Assembly (NCBI GenBank): GCA_964655245.1
Contig: CAZZLQ010000025.1
Location: 1-32,657, forward strand
DNA: 32,657 nt
DNA from: JBEIHI01 sp964655245
Lineage (GTDB): Bacteria > Bdellovibrionota > UBA2394
Direction of reading: 5' to 3'
Shown here: positions 1 to 9,343 of the stretch, one piece after another
How the letters are laid out: each line of letters opens with the position of its first letter
How positions within the stretch are numbered: position 1 is the first letter of the stretch
Notes under the pieces: model-generated
Database searches by the model: none
The model's input: only the letters and a program-made list of their open reading frames with translations
Told to the model about the DNA's origin: nothing
Translations under genes and position numbers: made by a program

Positions 1-2
1 GG

Positions 3-158
3 ACGGGGCCGGGCCGTCAGTTTCCAAAGGCTCCCTTTGAAAAGGCTGATAAATATGTGGCGTTTAGGGTTCTTCAGTCTAAGGGACGTTGGATCAAACT
101 CGAGGACATTGAGGGAGATGAGGTCTGGGCGGCTCGAGAGAATCTTTGGATTCAGTAG
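3..158 (+). CDS. SH3-like domain protein, C-terminal fragment (5' end outside window)
   Basis: An open frame runs from the window edge with no start codon and ends at TAG 156-158. The visible 51 residues include YVAFRVLQSKGRWIKLEDIE followed by GDEVWAARENLWIQ. This is the end of a bacterial SH3-like fold: a strand with K-x-x-W-x-K, an EG turn, then a W-containing final strand. Such domains usually sit at the C-terminus of small exported proteins and bind peptides or cell-wall material. The N-terminal part is missing, so the full architecture and any signal peptide cannot be judged. A different reading frame over the same bases (37-228) is a shadow. The family call rests on pattern only. Confidence 0.6.
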   Translation, partial: TGPGRQFPKAPFEKADKYVAFRVLQSKGRWIKLEDIEGDEVWAARENLWIQ

Positions 159-273
159 TTTAACGAGCCTTTCTTCGACTGCATTTTTTGCGCAGCCATT
201 GCTTAGAAACCGTTTAAACCGCTTCTAGGGCCGGTTATCGTCGGTTTCATTCTTGCAAGTTCAACTGCGAGGT

Positions 274-3232
274 ATGGTTCACTTTAGATTTTTAGCCTGT
301 GGCTTTGTTGTGGTTGCTTTGTCTGGTTGCGGAACGGCGTCGATTCCAGATGAAATGAGAGGAATTTTTGAGGGTCAGCAATCCGGGGTTAATCGCTTTT
401 TGCCCGTGATTACGCTCAACGGATCTCAAGAAGTCACTTTAGAGGTTTTCTCCAGTTATCAAGAATTCGGTGCAAGTGCCCAGTCCCTTCGAGACGGCGT
501 CATCAATCCGAGCCGAATTCAGATTTTATCAAATCTCAACACCAGCGTTTTGGGTCAGTACTCTATTGTTTACAATGTGACCGATTCCGGTGGGCGATTC
601 TCCTCGATCACCCGGACTGTTAACGTCGTCGATACGACTGTGCCTGTGATTGGCATCAATCAAAATTCGACTGTTACATTTGAAAAGCTAGGATTCGGAA
701 ACTCAAACACACTTCCCTATAATGATGGGGTCCCTGGATTTAATGGAGTGGTTGCTACCGACAATTATGATGCCGCCATCAACTCGAAGATTTCAGCGGT
801 CTCCAACGTGAATTCCTCAAGTGAGGGGGATTACTTTGTTACGTATAATGTTGCCGATCAGTCTAATAATCCTGCGATTCCCAAATCGAGAATAGTCCAA
901 GTCAGAGATACAAAGGCTCCAGGAATTTCAATTGGTGCTCCGAGCTCTTCAATCGTGAGCGCCGGAGAGATTTCGACATTGGATTTGAGCTTCCAAGATG
1001 CTTCCGTCATTGGCTTGGATGGCAAACTTCAGATTGTCCCCATCAATGGAGCGGTGATTAGTTGTCAGATCAACTCCTCTGGGGCTGGGCTCGAGAGTCG
1101 TCAGATCACTGTGAGTAATTGCTCGGGAAATGGTTCATTCAAAGTCAAAGTACTTCAGGGGGCTGCATTGGACAATGCCACATTGCCTGCACCGAATCAG
1201 ACAGCGATGGTTGAGAGTGCTGAGATTGTTGTCGATAACGATGGTCCGACCGTGACGATTGGCTCGCCTTCAGTCAGTTTTGCTAATTTCTCAACGATGA
1301 TTGAGTTTCCTCTGACGGTTTCAGACGCTGCTTCCAATCAATCGATTGCAAACAATGAAGTGGATGTTCTTGGTGGGATCGGATGTTCGTCTAAGACGGT
1401 TTTGAATGGAAACTCTACGACGCCTACCGTTCGACTTTCAAGTTGTTCTGGTAACGGGGAGCTTAGGATTCGAGTGAATCAGGGAGCGGTCCGAGACTCA
1501 GCACAAAACCAAAGTCCCGAAGTGATTTCAGACCCTGTGACGGTGGACAATACTGCACCGACGGTTTCGATCAGTGCGCCCTCGATTAATGGCGGATNNN
1601 NNNNNNNNNNNNNNNNNNNNNNNNNNNNNNNNNNNNNNNNNNNNNNNNNNNNNNNNNNNNNNNNNNNNNNNNNNNNNNNNNNNNNNNNNNNNNNNNNACT
1701 CCGCTCCTGCTGCTGGCCCGAGTAACACCGTGACCGTGGACAATACTGCACCGACGGTTTCGATCAGTGCGCCCTCGATTAATGGCGGATTTGCAAACAT
1801 TCGAAACGCTGCCGGCTCAAGTGCTCAGTATACAGTGACTTACTCGGGGGCTTCGGCAGTGACACTGTCTCTCTCTGATATCAGTCTTAACACCACCGGT
1901 GGAGCCAGCTGTTTAGTAGGTGTTTCCGGAACGGGTAGTAGCTCTCGATTAGTGACCTTGTCTTCATGTACGGGCAATGGAACAGTTGGGATTTCCATTC
2001 AAGCATCCACGGCGACAGATTTGGCAGGAAACTCCGCTCCTGCTGCTGGCCCGAGTAACACCGTGACCGTGGACAATACTGCACCTGTATTTAGCTTTGG
2101 AGCCACGGGATCGAGTATCGATTTGTGTAGTTCTTCCACCGCTTATCTAACTCAGGGGGTCTCTGTGAATGAGACATTGAGCGGAGCCTTTTCTGTTCAA
2201 TCGAACAATGTGGATCGGCTGGTTGCTGGTAACTATCAAGTCGTCTTTGTGGGAACGGATCTCGCGGGTAATCAAGGATCCGGAACGCGATCGGTTGATG
2301 TGAATCCCCTCAGTCTCGGCTCGGGCGATCAAAATTTCTCATTTGAATTTGGAGTCGCAACAGCTCAGAATTTCCTGGATCGCATGGTCACCAGTGAATC
2401 TAACGGCAATGCTCAGAATTCACTGAACGTCGCCCTTTGTAATGATATCGATCTTAACGATCAATCCATTACGACGCGCGCACGACTGAATGGCAGATTC
2501 GATGGTCAAGGCTTTACCATCAGAAATGCTCAGATCAATCCAAGTTCCAACGGCAGTTCATTGTCTCAAGCTTCATTGGGGTTGTTTCAAACTGTTCTTA
2601 GTGGAGGACTGATCAGAAATCTGAAGTTAGATAATATCCGAGTGGGAGATCCCACTGATCTTCGTGATCATACGGGCGTTGTTACTGGAAGAAATATGGG
2701 ACGGATCGAAAGACTTCAAGTGCTGAACTCTCGAGTGGAGGGGCGCTTGCAGTCGGGGGGTTTGGTGGGATGGAATTTAAGCTCGGGGCTCGTTTTTGAG
2801 AGCGCCTCTTCGGCAATTGTAGTGGCAGAAGAGATCGTCGGTGGTCTCATCGGACTCAACAACGGATCACTGGCGAACTCTTACCGAGGAGTCGATCAAG
2901 CGCAGGAGCCAAGCGTTCAAATCTCTCGTGCCTCAGGAGGAGTCGTCGGTGGGCTGGCCGGCAGAAGCGATGGCAGTATTGTTCAATCTTATTCAAACGC
3001 TCATGATGTTTGCGATGGTACTCACGACTTTGAGGGAGGCCTTGTTGGTGATGGTTCCAATTCCGCCTTTGAGTCCTATTTTAACTCTCAGCTCTCTCGC
3101 TGTACTGGAGTTGGAGAGCTCAGCGATGAGCAGATGAAGATGCCCATGTCATTCTCAGGCTTTGATACCGTGGCCTTCTGGAATTTGATTACGGGTGAGT
3201 ATCCTGAACTCAAGTGGCTCGCCGGTCAGTAA
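274..3232 (+). CDS. Large repeat-rich surface lipoprotein (Ig-like/HYR-type repeats plus GLUG-like C-terminus), interrupted by assembly gap
   Basis: ATG 274 gives a clean lipoprotein signal (hydrophobic stretch then LSGC), so the product should be lipidated and anchored in the envelope. A TTG at 253 is an alternative start. Order of domains: two DUF5011/HYR-like Ig domains (about residues 40-220 of the first frame); at least three Ig-like repeats, each with a Cys pair ending in C-[ST]-G-N-G, including near-identical 111-residue units; then a C-terminal region with FDGQGFTIRN and several GLVG/GLIG/GLAG motifs, as in GLUG repeats of adhesins. The frame before the gap (phase of 253) and after it (phase of 1700) differ only because the gap is a 100-N placeholder; both parts are open and carry the same repeat. 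Role: probable surface adhesion or binding. The ligand is unknown. The gene converges on the next one with a 1-bp gap. Confidence 0.8.
1549..2074 (+). repeat. 333-bp in-frame tandem repeats encoding a 111-residue Ig-like unit
   Basis: A complete unit runs 1742-2074. The start of another copy (1549-1597) lies before the gap and the end of another (1698-1741) after it. The flanking copies match almost base for base: AATACTGCACCGACGG recurs at 1549 and 1742, and CTCCGCTCCTGCTGCTGG recurs at 1699 and 2032, 333 bp apart. Near-identity at DNA level means recent amplification and probably variable copy number. Confidence 0.85.
1598..1697. other. Assembly gap (100 N) inside tandem repeats
   Basis: Exactly 100 N, the usual placeholder for unknown length. 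Repeat phasing predicts the true missing length as 240 + 333n bp, which also restores the reading frame of the surrounding gene. Confidence 0.95.
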
Positions 3233-3233
3233 T

Positions 3234-4295
3234 CTAGGGTAGTAAGGTTTCGATCCAAACAAGATCCTCGTAGGTTTGTCGCCTTGTCTCGGGATGATCT
3301 GTCCTAAAATTATGAAATGCAATCTGAGCTGAATCGGCATCTACACTCAAAATCTGTGAATAGAAGCCAACGGCTCCCTGAACTGGAACTTCCTGGCTTC
3401 GCCAGACGCCATCTTTCAAGCGGCGAGCGATGTGAAACTTAAGACTCCAGCCGTCGAGATAGCTCAAAACAGGCTCACCATCAGACAATGCAATATCAAT
3501 ATCGAGTCCTCGATAAGTCTTTCCCGCCGTTCCGTCGATGACTTGAACTGCTGCTTCCCCTCCGCTTGAGGCAATCTCAGCCCATTTGAGGACTCCCGTT
3601 TGATCGTCAAAAAACGCCACTCCCAAGCGATCCTTGAGTTCTACCATCGCTGCATATTGAGCGCTGAGGGTTGTCTGTAGAATAGAGAACAGATTCCATG
3701 GAGAAGACGACCTGATATAGAGCGCAGCTCTCGTGGGCTCTCTCAGTAAGATGATCTCTCGGCCGTCTCGGAGCCGTTCATGGAAGCGGGGGCTGCCGGG
3801 TAAAGTCTCATGAGATACATATTCACCGTCCGTTGAGTATTGCACGAGGAAGGATTGTCCTGCGGAGTTGTCGAGGCCTACAAAGAGTCCCCGGGGAGTA
3901 CTTAAGAAGGAGCGAACCTTGATGACTGTGCTGAGTGATGCGGGAAGCGCAAGAGGAATGGCGATCATTGAATTCAATGATACCAATCGAAGGCTCGCCT
4001 GAATCCGGTAGACGGCCCAGGCGCCGCTGACGATGAGATCGCGTCCATCAGCCGCTTGGGGATCGATCACGCGCAGTTCACTAGTTCGGAAATTGATCAG
4101 CGTTAATCCGGTTGAGGCCGAGGTGGCCGACTTCCTGATAAATGTCAGCGCTTGCTCAGAGGAGAGGGCTTGGAGATATTCCCCGATTTCATCATCTTCC
4201 AAAATAATTTTATACGAAGAAACCGGAGTGAATGAGCCTCTCTTGCAAGAGATTGCAAACAAAAAGCAGGCCATGATGGTCAAAGCTGATCTCAT
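3234..4295 (-). CDS. Putative lipoprotein, possibly beta-propeller-like
   Basis: A 353-residue product. The N-terminus is a short basic/hydrophobic segment ending FAISC (Cys17), a lipoprotein signal. The body has no motif I can name with confidence. Segments such as LGVAFFDDQTGVLKWAEIAS and GEPVLSYLDGWSLKFHIARR resemble the blade repeats of propeller-type secreted proteins (a loose V-x-Y/F-x-D ... L-K-x-A pattern); this is a weak similarity. Its ATG overlaps the TGA of the upstream gene (ATGA, 4292-4295), so the two are translationally coupled. It is the last gene of a three-gene set with a FadL-like porin and an unknown periplasmic protein. Function unknown. Confidence 0.75.
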   Translation of the reverse strand: MRSALTIMACFLFAISCKRGSFTPVSSYKIILEDDEIGEYLQALSSEQALTFIRKSATSASTGLTLINFRTSELRVIDPQAADGRDLIVSGAWAVYRIQASLRLVSLNSMIAIPLALPASLSTVIKVRSFLSTPRGLFVGLDNSAGQSFLVQYSTDGEYVSHETLPGSPRFHERLRDGREIILLREPTRAALYIRSSSPWNLFSILQTTLSAQYAAMVELKDRLGVAFFDDQTGVLKWAEIASSGGEAAVQVIDGTAGKTYRGLDIDIALSDGEPVLSYLDGWSLKFHIARRLKDGVWRSQEVPVQGAVGFYSQILSVDADSAQIAFHNFRTDHPETRRQTYEDLVWIETLLP

Positions 4296-5842
4296 GGATT
4301 CAATGACTCCCAGTCTAGGTTCACGTGTAGAAGAATAGTGGAGCGGCTTACGTCAATACCGACCATCTTGATTCCAGCTTTTTGAGTTTCGAGAGGAGCC
4401 GCAAAGAGGACGAGGCTTGAGTAGGTATTGAGGAACTCCTTCCAAAGGCGATCAGCAACGGCTTCAAAAACGTCCATTTGATCGGCGTTCAGCTGATGGG
4501 ACAGGTCCTCCAAAGTCATCTGAAATGTTCCAGGCTCAAGCTGCAGATTCACCGTTTGTGTTGAGGGGTCTACGACAAGATCAGCAAAAACATCAGCATT
4601 GGTAACGACCCGCGATGAGGGGATGAGGCGATCCTCAATCTCCGTTGAAAGATCGAGCGAATAGTCCTTAATGCGAAGATGCGCTCGGTCTGGCTCAAAC
4701 GAGATCTCAGGTGCCGAAAGAGGGGAGATCCCAACAATTGAATAAATCGGCGGTGCACCTGAAGCTAAAAGTCCCTGCGGGGAATCTACCAAGCTACTGC
4801 GAGTTTTAAATCTCAAAAGCCCTTTTTTATAGAAGGTGTTGAGCGCTTCATTCACAAGCGCTGAAGAGACAACGAGTGACAATTCCGATTGAGCGGGAGG
4901 AATCTTGGGGGGAGTAAAGGGCGCATTATCCCATGTTTGTGGATCCTTGAGTTTGTCGGCCACTTCAGTGACGAGTTGATCAACTGATAGTGAAGTGGCG
5001 CGAGTGCCAAGCAGGCTTGTGACAAAGCTCGGCTGTACGAATGTTGCTCTCGAGTAGATCTCAACGCTGGAATTAGTAACAAACACATTGTCTCTCAAAA
5101 AGGGATACGATGCGAAGATCGTTTCGCGCTCAGAGACGGGAGGTCCGTCCATTTCAATCGTCATCCCTCCTTTGGTAAAGACGGGACCTTCTTTCCAAAG
5201 AGGACTATCCTTCATGACTCTAGATAGGGCTTCGACCATCACCGAGCCCCGCAAGCGATCAAAAATCCAGTCGGAAAACTGACTGTCGATAGCCTTGCGA
5301 AGTTCATCCATCACCAAAACCTGGAGTGAGTGCATTTCAGCCAGTGAAAGAATTTCATTAAAGGGGGTCGGGTCTCCCTCCTTGGAAAGGCTCAATTTGA
5401 TGGGTGACTGAGTTCCATCCACAAAGAAAACATCAACGAGATTTGTGTTGGGTCCTCGAGTGGAGATCCCCTTAGGATCAATCGCAAGCCGAACAATCAC
5501 GGAATCCAGAGAGACGTTCAAAAGATATTGAGATCCTGATGAGTGGATCAAAAATCCTCGAGCGAGCAAATTTTGGATGCTTGTTTGAAGATACAAAATA
5601 TTCGATGGGTGAGCGTCCCAGAGAGGCTCTCCGAGTTTGAAGCTTAAGTTGCCGCGAACAGTAAATGATCCAAACGGGCGATCAAGGGGGAAGACGACTG
5701 GCTTGGTGTTGAGAAACTTCGCTGCATTTTGGAAAAACAGCGGTCGAATCACAACGCCCAGAGTTGATGGTTCGCGATCATCCGCAATGAGTGGCTGCGC
5801 AGCGAACACAACAAAAATGACAATGAACACTCTATGGAACAA
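4292..5842 (-). CDS. Periplasmic protein of unknown function, possible TULIP/BPI-like lipid-binding fold
   Basis: The open frame extends to ATG 5947, but that start lies deep in the upstream gene. TTG 5842 gives a normal signal peptide (MFHRVFIVIFVVFAAQPLIA) and an overlap of about 11 bp. A GTG at 5830 is another option. The mature protein of about 495 residues has alternating short strands and amphipathic helices. The segment SELSLVVSSALVNEALNTFYKKGLLRF recalls the start of a BPI-type half (strand, then a helix ending in a hydrophobic G-L-L). A second half ends in strands around IDVSRSTILLHVNLDW. That assignment is inference from pattern, not a recognised family. Operon partners are a FadL-like outer-membrane channel upstream and a lipoprotein downstream, which suggests an envelope transport or lipid-handling role. 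Confidence 0.7.
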   Translation of the reverse strand: MFHRVFIVIFVVFAAQPLIADDREPSTLGVVIRPLFFQNAAKFLNTKPVVFPLDRPFGSFTVRGNLSFKLGEPLWDAHPSNILYLQTSIQNLLARGFLIHSSGSQYLLNVSLDSVIVRLAIDPKGISTRGPNTNLVDVFFVDGTQSPIKLSLSKEGDPTPFNEILSLAEMHSLQVLVMDELRKAIDSQFSDWIFDRLRGSVMVEALSRVMKDSPLWKEGPVFTKGGMTIEMDGPPVSERETIFASYPFLRDNVFVTNSSVEIYSRATFVQPSFVTSLLGTRATSLSVDQLVTEVADKLKDPQTWDNAPFTPPKIPPAQSELSLVVSSALVNEALNTFYKKGLLRFKTRSSLVDSPQGLLASGAPPIYSIVGISPLSAPEISFEPDRAHLRIKDYSLDLSTEIEDRLIPSSRVVTNADVFADLVVDPSTQTVNLQLEPGTFQMTLEDLSHQLNADQMDVFEAVADRLWKEFLNTYSSLVLFAAPLETQKAGIKMVGIDVSRSTILLHVNLDWESLNP

Positions 5843-7193
5843 AAGACACCACCAGTGAGGCTCGATCAAGAGCGGCTCGATATCTACCCGATCCATCGGG
5901 GGGTTCAAACAGGGCTGAAGAAGATTGGGTTCTCGCTTTCGTATCAATATCTCGAGAAATCAGGAACGAGTGCGCATACTCCAATCCTAAAGCCCAACGT
6001 CTGGCAAAGTTGTACCTCACGTGACCACCGAGGTTGATCGTATCAAAGTCTGAACGACTCACGGCCATTTTATCGTCACTCACAGCATTTTTGTAAAAAG
6101 AAGTCATGACCCCTAGCTTAAGATTTCTTGAAACTGAAAACGTTTGGTTTGTTCCCACCAAAATCGCATCCTTGAGATTTTGGCCGGGAACATTCACTCC
6201 TTTGAGAGCTTCAACAGCCGAGTCTTCAATCGAAAGTGACAGGGATTTCACGAACGAAGAAAAAATATAACGGCTGAAATAATCTTGAGACCAATAGCCC
6301 TTGGGCTGGTAGCGAACTCCCATTTGCATGCACGCCGGTAAATAGCTAGTCGCTTTCAGCGATGCTTCCATCGGATCCTCAAGTCCAAGAGCTGGTAGAG
6401 CGGGGCCCAACACGGAGGCAAAAGAGGGAGGTTTAAGCTCGAATGATCCTGTGAAGTTGTACCGGATGGGCGAGGTTGCTGACACTCCCATCGACCATTG
6501 AGGTGAGGGCTTATAATGCAAGCCAGCGATGGCTCCGAAGGCTGTCGTCATTGTCTTGGGTACGTAGGCGCGCGCTGAGAGTGCGGGATGTTCCATGAGA
6601 GCATCTTCTTGCTTCAGCATGCTTTGCATGAGTTTGCCGAGATCAACGTCGATTTCAGTTTCAAAAATCGCAGCCGAAAAAATGCCACCCATGGCAACAC
6701 TGAGCTCTGGGTTGATTTTCATCGCAGCCGTGAGTTGATGATGCCAGGGGACCATCATTCCTTGAATCAGGTCGTAGCGCTGAGAGCCGCGCTCATCAAA
6801 CTCTGCCATCAGTCCGCCTGGAAAATAGGTGGCATAAGAGAATCGAAATCGCTTTGTTTTGAGAGGGGAGCTGACGGCAAAGAAAATCTGAGGGCCCATC
6901 GCACTTGTTTTGCTTGAGGCGTAGTTTGTCTCTGTATTGGGATCCATTCCTGCTCGATCAAAAATGAGCCAACCGCCGAGGACGCCCAATTGGCCTTCGA
7001 TGTTGACCTTGTTATCGAGCAGTCCGATCACGGCAGGGTTCCAAAACGAACTTTGTAGCCCCGGAGTTGTCGGGGTTGCGGAAATGCCACCGACGGGGGC
7101 AGATAAACTCTGGCCCCAAGCGCTCTGACCCAACACAATGAAGGCAAAGACCCCCATCGATAGAACGCGAGAAATACTGATGAAACGACCCAT
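5832..7193 (-). CDS. FadL/OmpP1/TodX-family outer-membrane protein
   Basis: Starts at ATG 7193 (TTG 7199 also possible), with a signal peptide ending near WGQS. The mature N-terminus has the family's plug-like opening: G-G-I-S-A ... SSFWNPAVIGLL (the N-P-A of OmpP1/FadL). Regular amphipathic beta strands follow, including MGVSATSPIRYNFTGSFEL, a typical FadL-barrel stretch (S-P-x-x-x-x-F-x-G). At about 453 residues it has the usual length for the family, which takes hydrophobic substrates such as long-chain fatty acids or aromatics across the outer membrane. The true substrate cannot be read from sequence. Head gene of a three-gene minus-strand set, overlapping the next gene at its 3' end. A -10-like TAGGGT lies 6 nt before TTG 7199. 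Confidence 0.8.
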   Translation of the reverse strand: MGRFISISRVLSMGVFAFIVLGQSAWGQSLSAPVGGISATPTTPGLQSSFWNPAVIGLLDNKVNIEGQLGVLGGWLIFDRAGMDPNTETNYASSKTSAMGPQIFFAVSSPLKTKRFRFSYATYFPGGLMAEFDERGSQRYDLIQGMMVPWHHQLTAAMKINPELSVAMGGIFSAAIFETEIDVDLGKLMQSMLKQEDALMEHPALSARAYVPKTMTTAFGAIAGLHYKPSPQWSMGVSATSPIRYNFTGSFELKPPSFASVLGPALPALGLEDPMEASLKATSYLPACMQMGVRYQPKGYWSQDYFSRYIFSSFVKSLSLSIEDSAVEALKGVNVPGQNLKDAILVGTNQTFSVSRNLKLGVMTSFYKNAVSDDKMAVSRSDFDTINLGGHVRYNFARRWALGLEYAHSFLISRDIDTKARTQSSSALFEPPDGSGRYRAALDRASLVVSFVP

Positions 7194-7299
7194 TTTCAAC
7201 GGCGCACCCTAAACCAAGCCAGCCAATCCTACAACATCACTTAACATATTGAAATTATTGATTTTTGTTTGGGGGCCCGAAGCTGTGATAGGAGAAAGC

Positions 7300-7875
7300 A
7301 TGAAATTTCTGGGTTTAGGCGAGCGAATTCGAAGGCTGAGAGAGCAAAAAGGAATGGCCCTGGCCGACTTGGCAAAGGCCTCAGGCGTTGATGAAGCCAG
7401 GCTTCAAGCGATTGAATCCAACAAAACTCAGCCGCTCATCGCCGATCTGATTCAGCTTTCGAAGGTCTTGGGAGTCAACGTTGCGGACATTTTCCGAGAG
7501 CGGCCGCCGTCTAAGAGTTTTGAGATTTTGCGAAAGGGTAGTCGTCCCCAGGTGAAGCCACTCCTTGAGCCTCGAAAGACGAAGATTTTTGACTATCAGT
7601 ACGAGTTCTTATCGGAGCCAGCCGAGGACAAACATATGGAGGCCTACCTGATTGAGGTGCCTCCTCATCAGTCAAAGCCACCACGTCATGATGTGACTCA
7701 TGCTGGCGAGGAGTTCATTTATGTTCTTGAGGGGACTCTGGAGGGCGAAGTCGCTGGAGAGTCCTTTCGATTGAACGCAGGCGACTCCATGTATCTTCGG
7801 TCAACGCTCCCGCACGTTTTCTTCAATCCCTTTGAGCAGACGGCCAGAGCGCTCACCGTGATTTATCCGTTTTGA
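7300..7875 (+). CDS. XRE-family regulator with C-terminal cupin domain
   Basis: ATG 7300 is preceded by AGGAG at proper spacing (7290-7294), which decides the start over TTG 7249. Residues about 5-60 form a Cro/CI-type helix-turn-helix (GERIRRLREQKGMALADLAK ... SKVLGVNVADIF). Residues about 115-190 form a cupin_2 barrel with HAGEEFIYVLEGTLEGEV, then LNAGDSMYLRSTLPHVFFNP. This architecture is common in small DNA-binding regulators whose cupin senses a small ligand, often amino acids, polyamines or related metabolites. Transcribed divergently from the FadL-like operon, whose start is 107 bp away, so it could control that operon. This is inference from position. Converges with the DegP gene at a 4-bp gap. 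Confidence 0.88.
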   Translation: MKFLGLGERIRRLREQKGMALADLAKASGVDEARLQAIESNKTQPLIADLIQLSKVLGVNVADIFRERPPSKSFEILRKGSRPQVKPLLEPRKTKIFDYQYEFLSEPAEDKHMEAYLIEVPPHQSKPPRHDVTHAGEEFIYVLEGTLEGEVAGESFRLNAGDSMYLRSTLPHVFFNPFEQTARALTVIYPF

Positions 7876-7879
7876 TCCC

Positions 7880-9343
7880 TCACATCTGCTTGAGCTGAAA
7901 GGCAAGGAAGAGCTTCATTCCACGTCGATCAAGATCAAGAAGCACTCTGTCTCCAGCTTTCAAGCCTTTGACGGCGTCTTGGTAATCCTTCACTGCCTTC
8001 ACAGGTTTTTTATTCACAGAGCGGATGAGATCGCCTGGCATAACCCCTGAATCGGCGGCGGATGATCCATCGGCAATATCAGCCACAATCACTCCAGATC
8101 CATCAGGAGCCATTTGCACCATCAGTCCCAGTAGATCTGCTTTGCCTGCCTCAGGCGCAGCCTTATCTTGTGCCGCTTGATCTTCGCTCAGGCTGCCGAT
8201 GATCACAGGAACCTGAACGATCTTCTTATCTCGAATGACTTCAATCGTGATTTTTGTTCCAGGCTTAACCGCTGCAACTGTCTTTTGCAGACTGCGACTG
8301 TCTTCGATGGGCTGAGAGTTGATCTTCACAATCACATCCCCACGTTGAAGGCTGCTCTTGGCGGCGGGTCCGGTCGGAGGGATGTCGTTCACCAAAACTC
8401 CGCTGGCTTCCTTCAGTCCCATGGCTTCTTTGATGTCCTCCGAAACGTCCTGAATCATTACTCCCAGATAGCCTCGAGCAACGCTGCCTGAAGATCTCAA
8501 TTGGGAGATGACTTCCTTGAGAATGTTAACCGGAACGGCAAAGCCAATGCCACTTCCTTGCGCTGAAATGGCCGTGTTGACTCCAATCACCTCGCCTCGA
8601 AGGTTAATGAGTGGACCCCCTGAGTTTCCAAAATTAATCGCTGCATCTGTTTGAATGAAATCATCGAAGCGACGATTTTCATTGGGAGAAATCTCACGAC
8701 CTGTTGCTGAGACAATTCCGAGAGAAACTGAGTGGTCCAAGCCAAAGGGATTCCCGAATGCCAAGACCCAATCCCCTTTTTTCAACTTGGAAGAATCACC
8801 CAAGGGAACAAAAGGCAGCTCTTTTTTGACATCGATTTTGAGCAGGGCCAAATCCGTCGCAGGATCCCGACCGATGAGTTTAGCGGTAAACTTTTCCCCT
8901 TCTTTTCGTCGTCGGCTGGAATTTTCATTGGAAAACAAAGTCACTTCGATTTTGTCGGCGCCATCAATCACATGATTATTGGTTACGATAAAACCATCCT
9001 TGGAAATGATGAATCCAGAGCCAAGACTGCGTCGAGGCTGTCGTTGGCGCTCACCAAAAGGCATATTAAAAAAGCGCTCGAAAAAATCTTCAGGGTTAGA
9101 GAAAGGGTCCCCTTGGGGCTGCTGAGGTTGCCGTCGTCGAGGGTCAGCCTTAGGCTCAGAGGTTGTTGCGATATTGACAATCGTGTGATCCACCTGATCG
9201 ATGATGGGGCCGAGGTTTGGCAGTCCTACGAGAGGCGCCGCTCCGTTGGAGAGCTCTGTCCAGAGCTTTCCAGCCTCCGCGTGAAGACTTGATCCTGCGA
9301 TTGAAAATACCAAAGCTAGTTTAAGACTTTTGAATGCTGACAT
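7880..9343 (-). CDS. degP: DegP/DegQ (HtrA)-family periplasmic serine endoprotease
   Basis: A 487-residue product with an N-terminal signal peptide (cleavage probably after SSLHA). The trypsin-like domain shows the full triad: His124 in TNNHVIDGA, Asp164 in DPATDLALLKID, Ser241 in FGNSGGPL. Two PDZ domains follow (about 285-370 with RGYLGVMIQDV, and about 395-480 with GVMPGDLIRSVNKKPV). An arginine/glutamine-rich loop at 68-105 replaces the usual LA-loop region. The family degrades or chaperones misfolded envelope proteins. The start overlaps the end of the DUF1844 gene by 23 bp and the protein is the last member of a long minus-strand run with a kinase/regulator pair and an ABC/GldG cassette. 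DegP versus DegQ versus DegS-like naming is not separable here; two PDZ domains exclude DegS. Confidence 0.95.
   Translation of the reverse strand: MSAFKSLKLALVFSIAGSSLHAEAGKLWTELSNGAAPLVGLPNLGPIIDQVDHTIVNIATTSEPKADPRRRQPQQPQGDPFSNPEDFFERFFNMPFGERQRQPRRSLGSGFIISKDGFIVTNNHVIDGADKIEVTLFSNENSSRRRKEGEKFTAKLIGRDPATDLALLKIDVKKELPFVPLGDSSKLKKGDWVLAFGNPFGLDHSVSLGIVSATGREISPNENRRFDDFIQTDAAINFGNSGGPLINLRGEVIGVNTAISAQGSGIGFAVPVNILKEVISQLRSSGSVARGYLGVMIQDVSEDIKEAMGLKEASGVLVNDIPPTGPAAKSSLQRGDVIVKINSQPIEDSRSLQKTVAAVKPGTKITIEVIRDKKIVQVPVIIGSLSEDQAAQDKAAPEAGKADLLGLMVQMAPDGSGVIVADIADGSSAADSGVMPGDLIRSVNKKPVKAVKDYQDAVKGLKAGDRVLLDLDRRGMKLFLAFQLKQM

Noticed and set aside
211..218. GTTTAAAC palindrome before the adhesin gene
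   Set aside because: Eight bases, common by chance, with no associated promoter elements.
37..228. 63-codon frame at the window start
   Set aside because: It overlaps the frame that gives a coherent SH3-like C-terminus and its own product is low-complexity Leu/Ser/Arg without a family.
1549..2074. Direct repeats considered as a CRISPR array
   Set aside because: The unit is 333 bp, in frame and protein coding; no short repeats with unique spacers occur anywhere in the window.
8732..9292. 186-codon plus-strand frame opposite degP
   Set aside because: It is fully antisense to a protease with complete catalytic motifs and encodes nothing recognisable.
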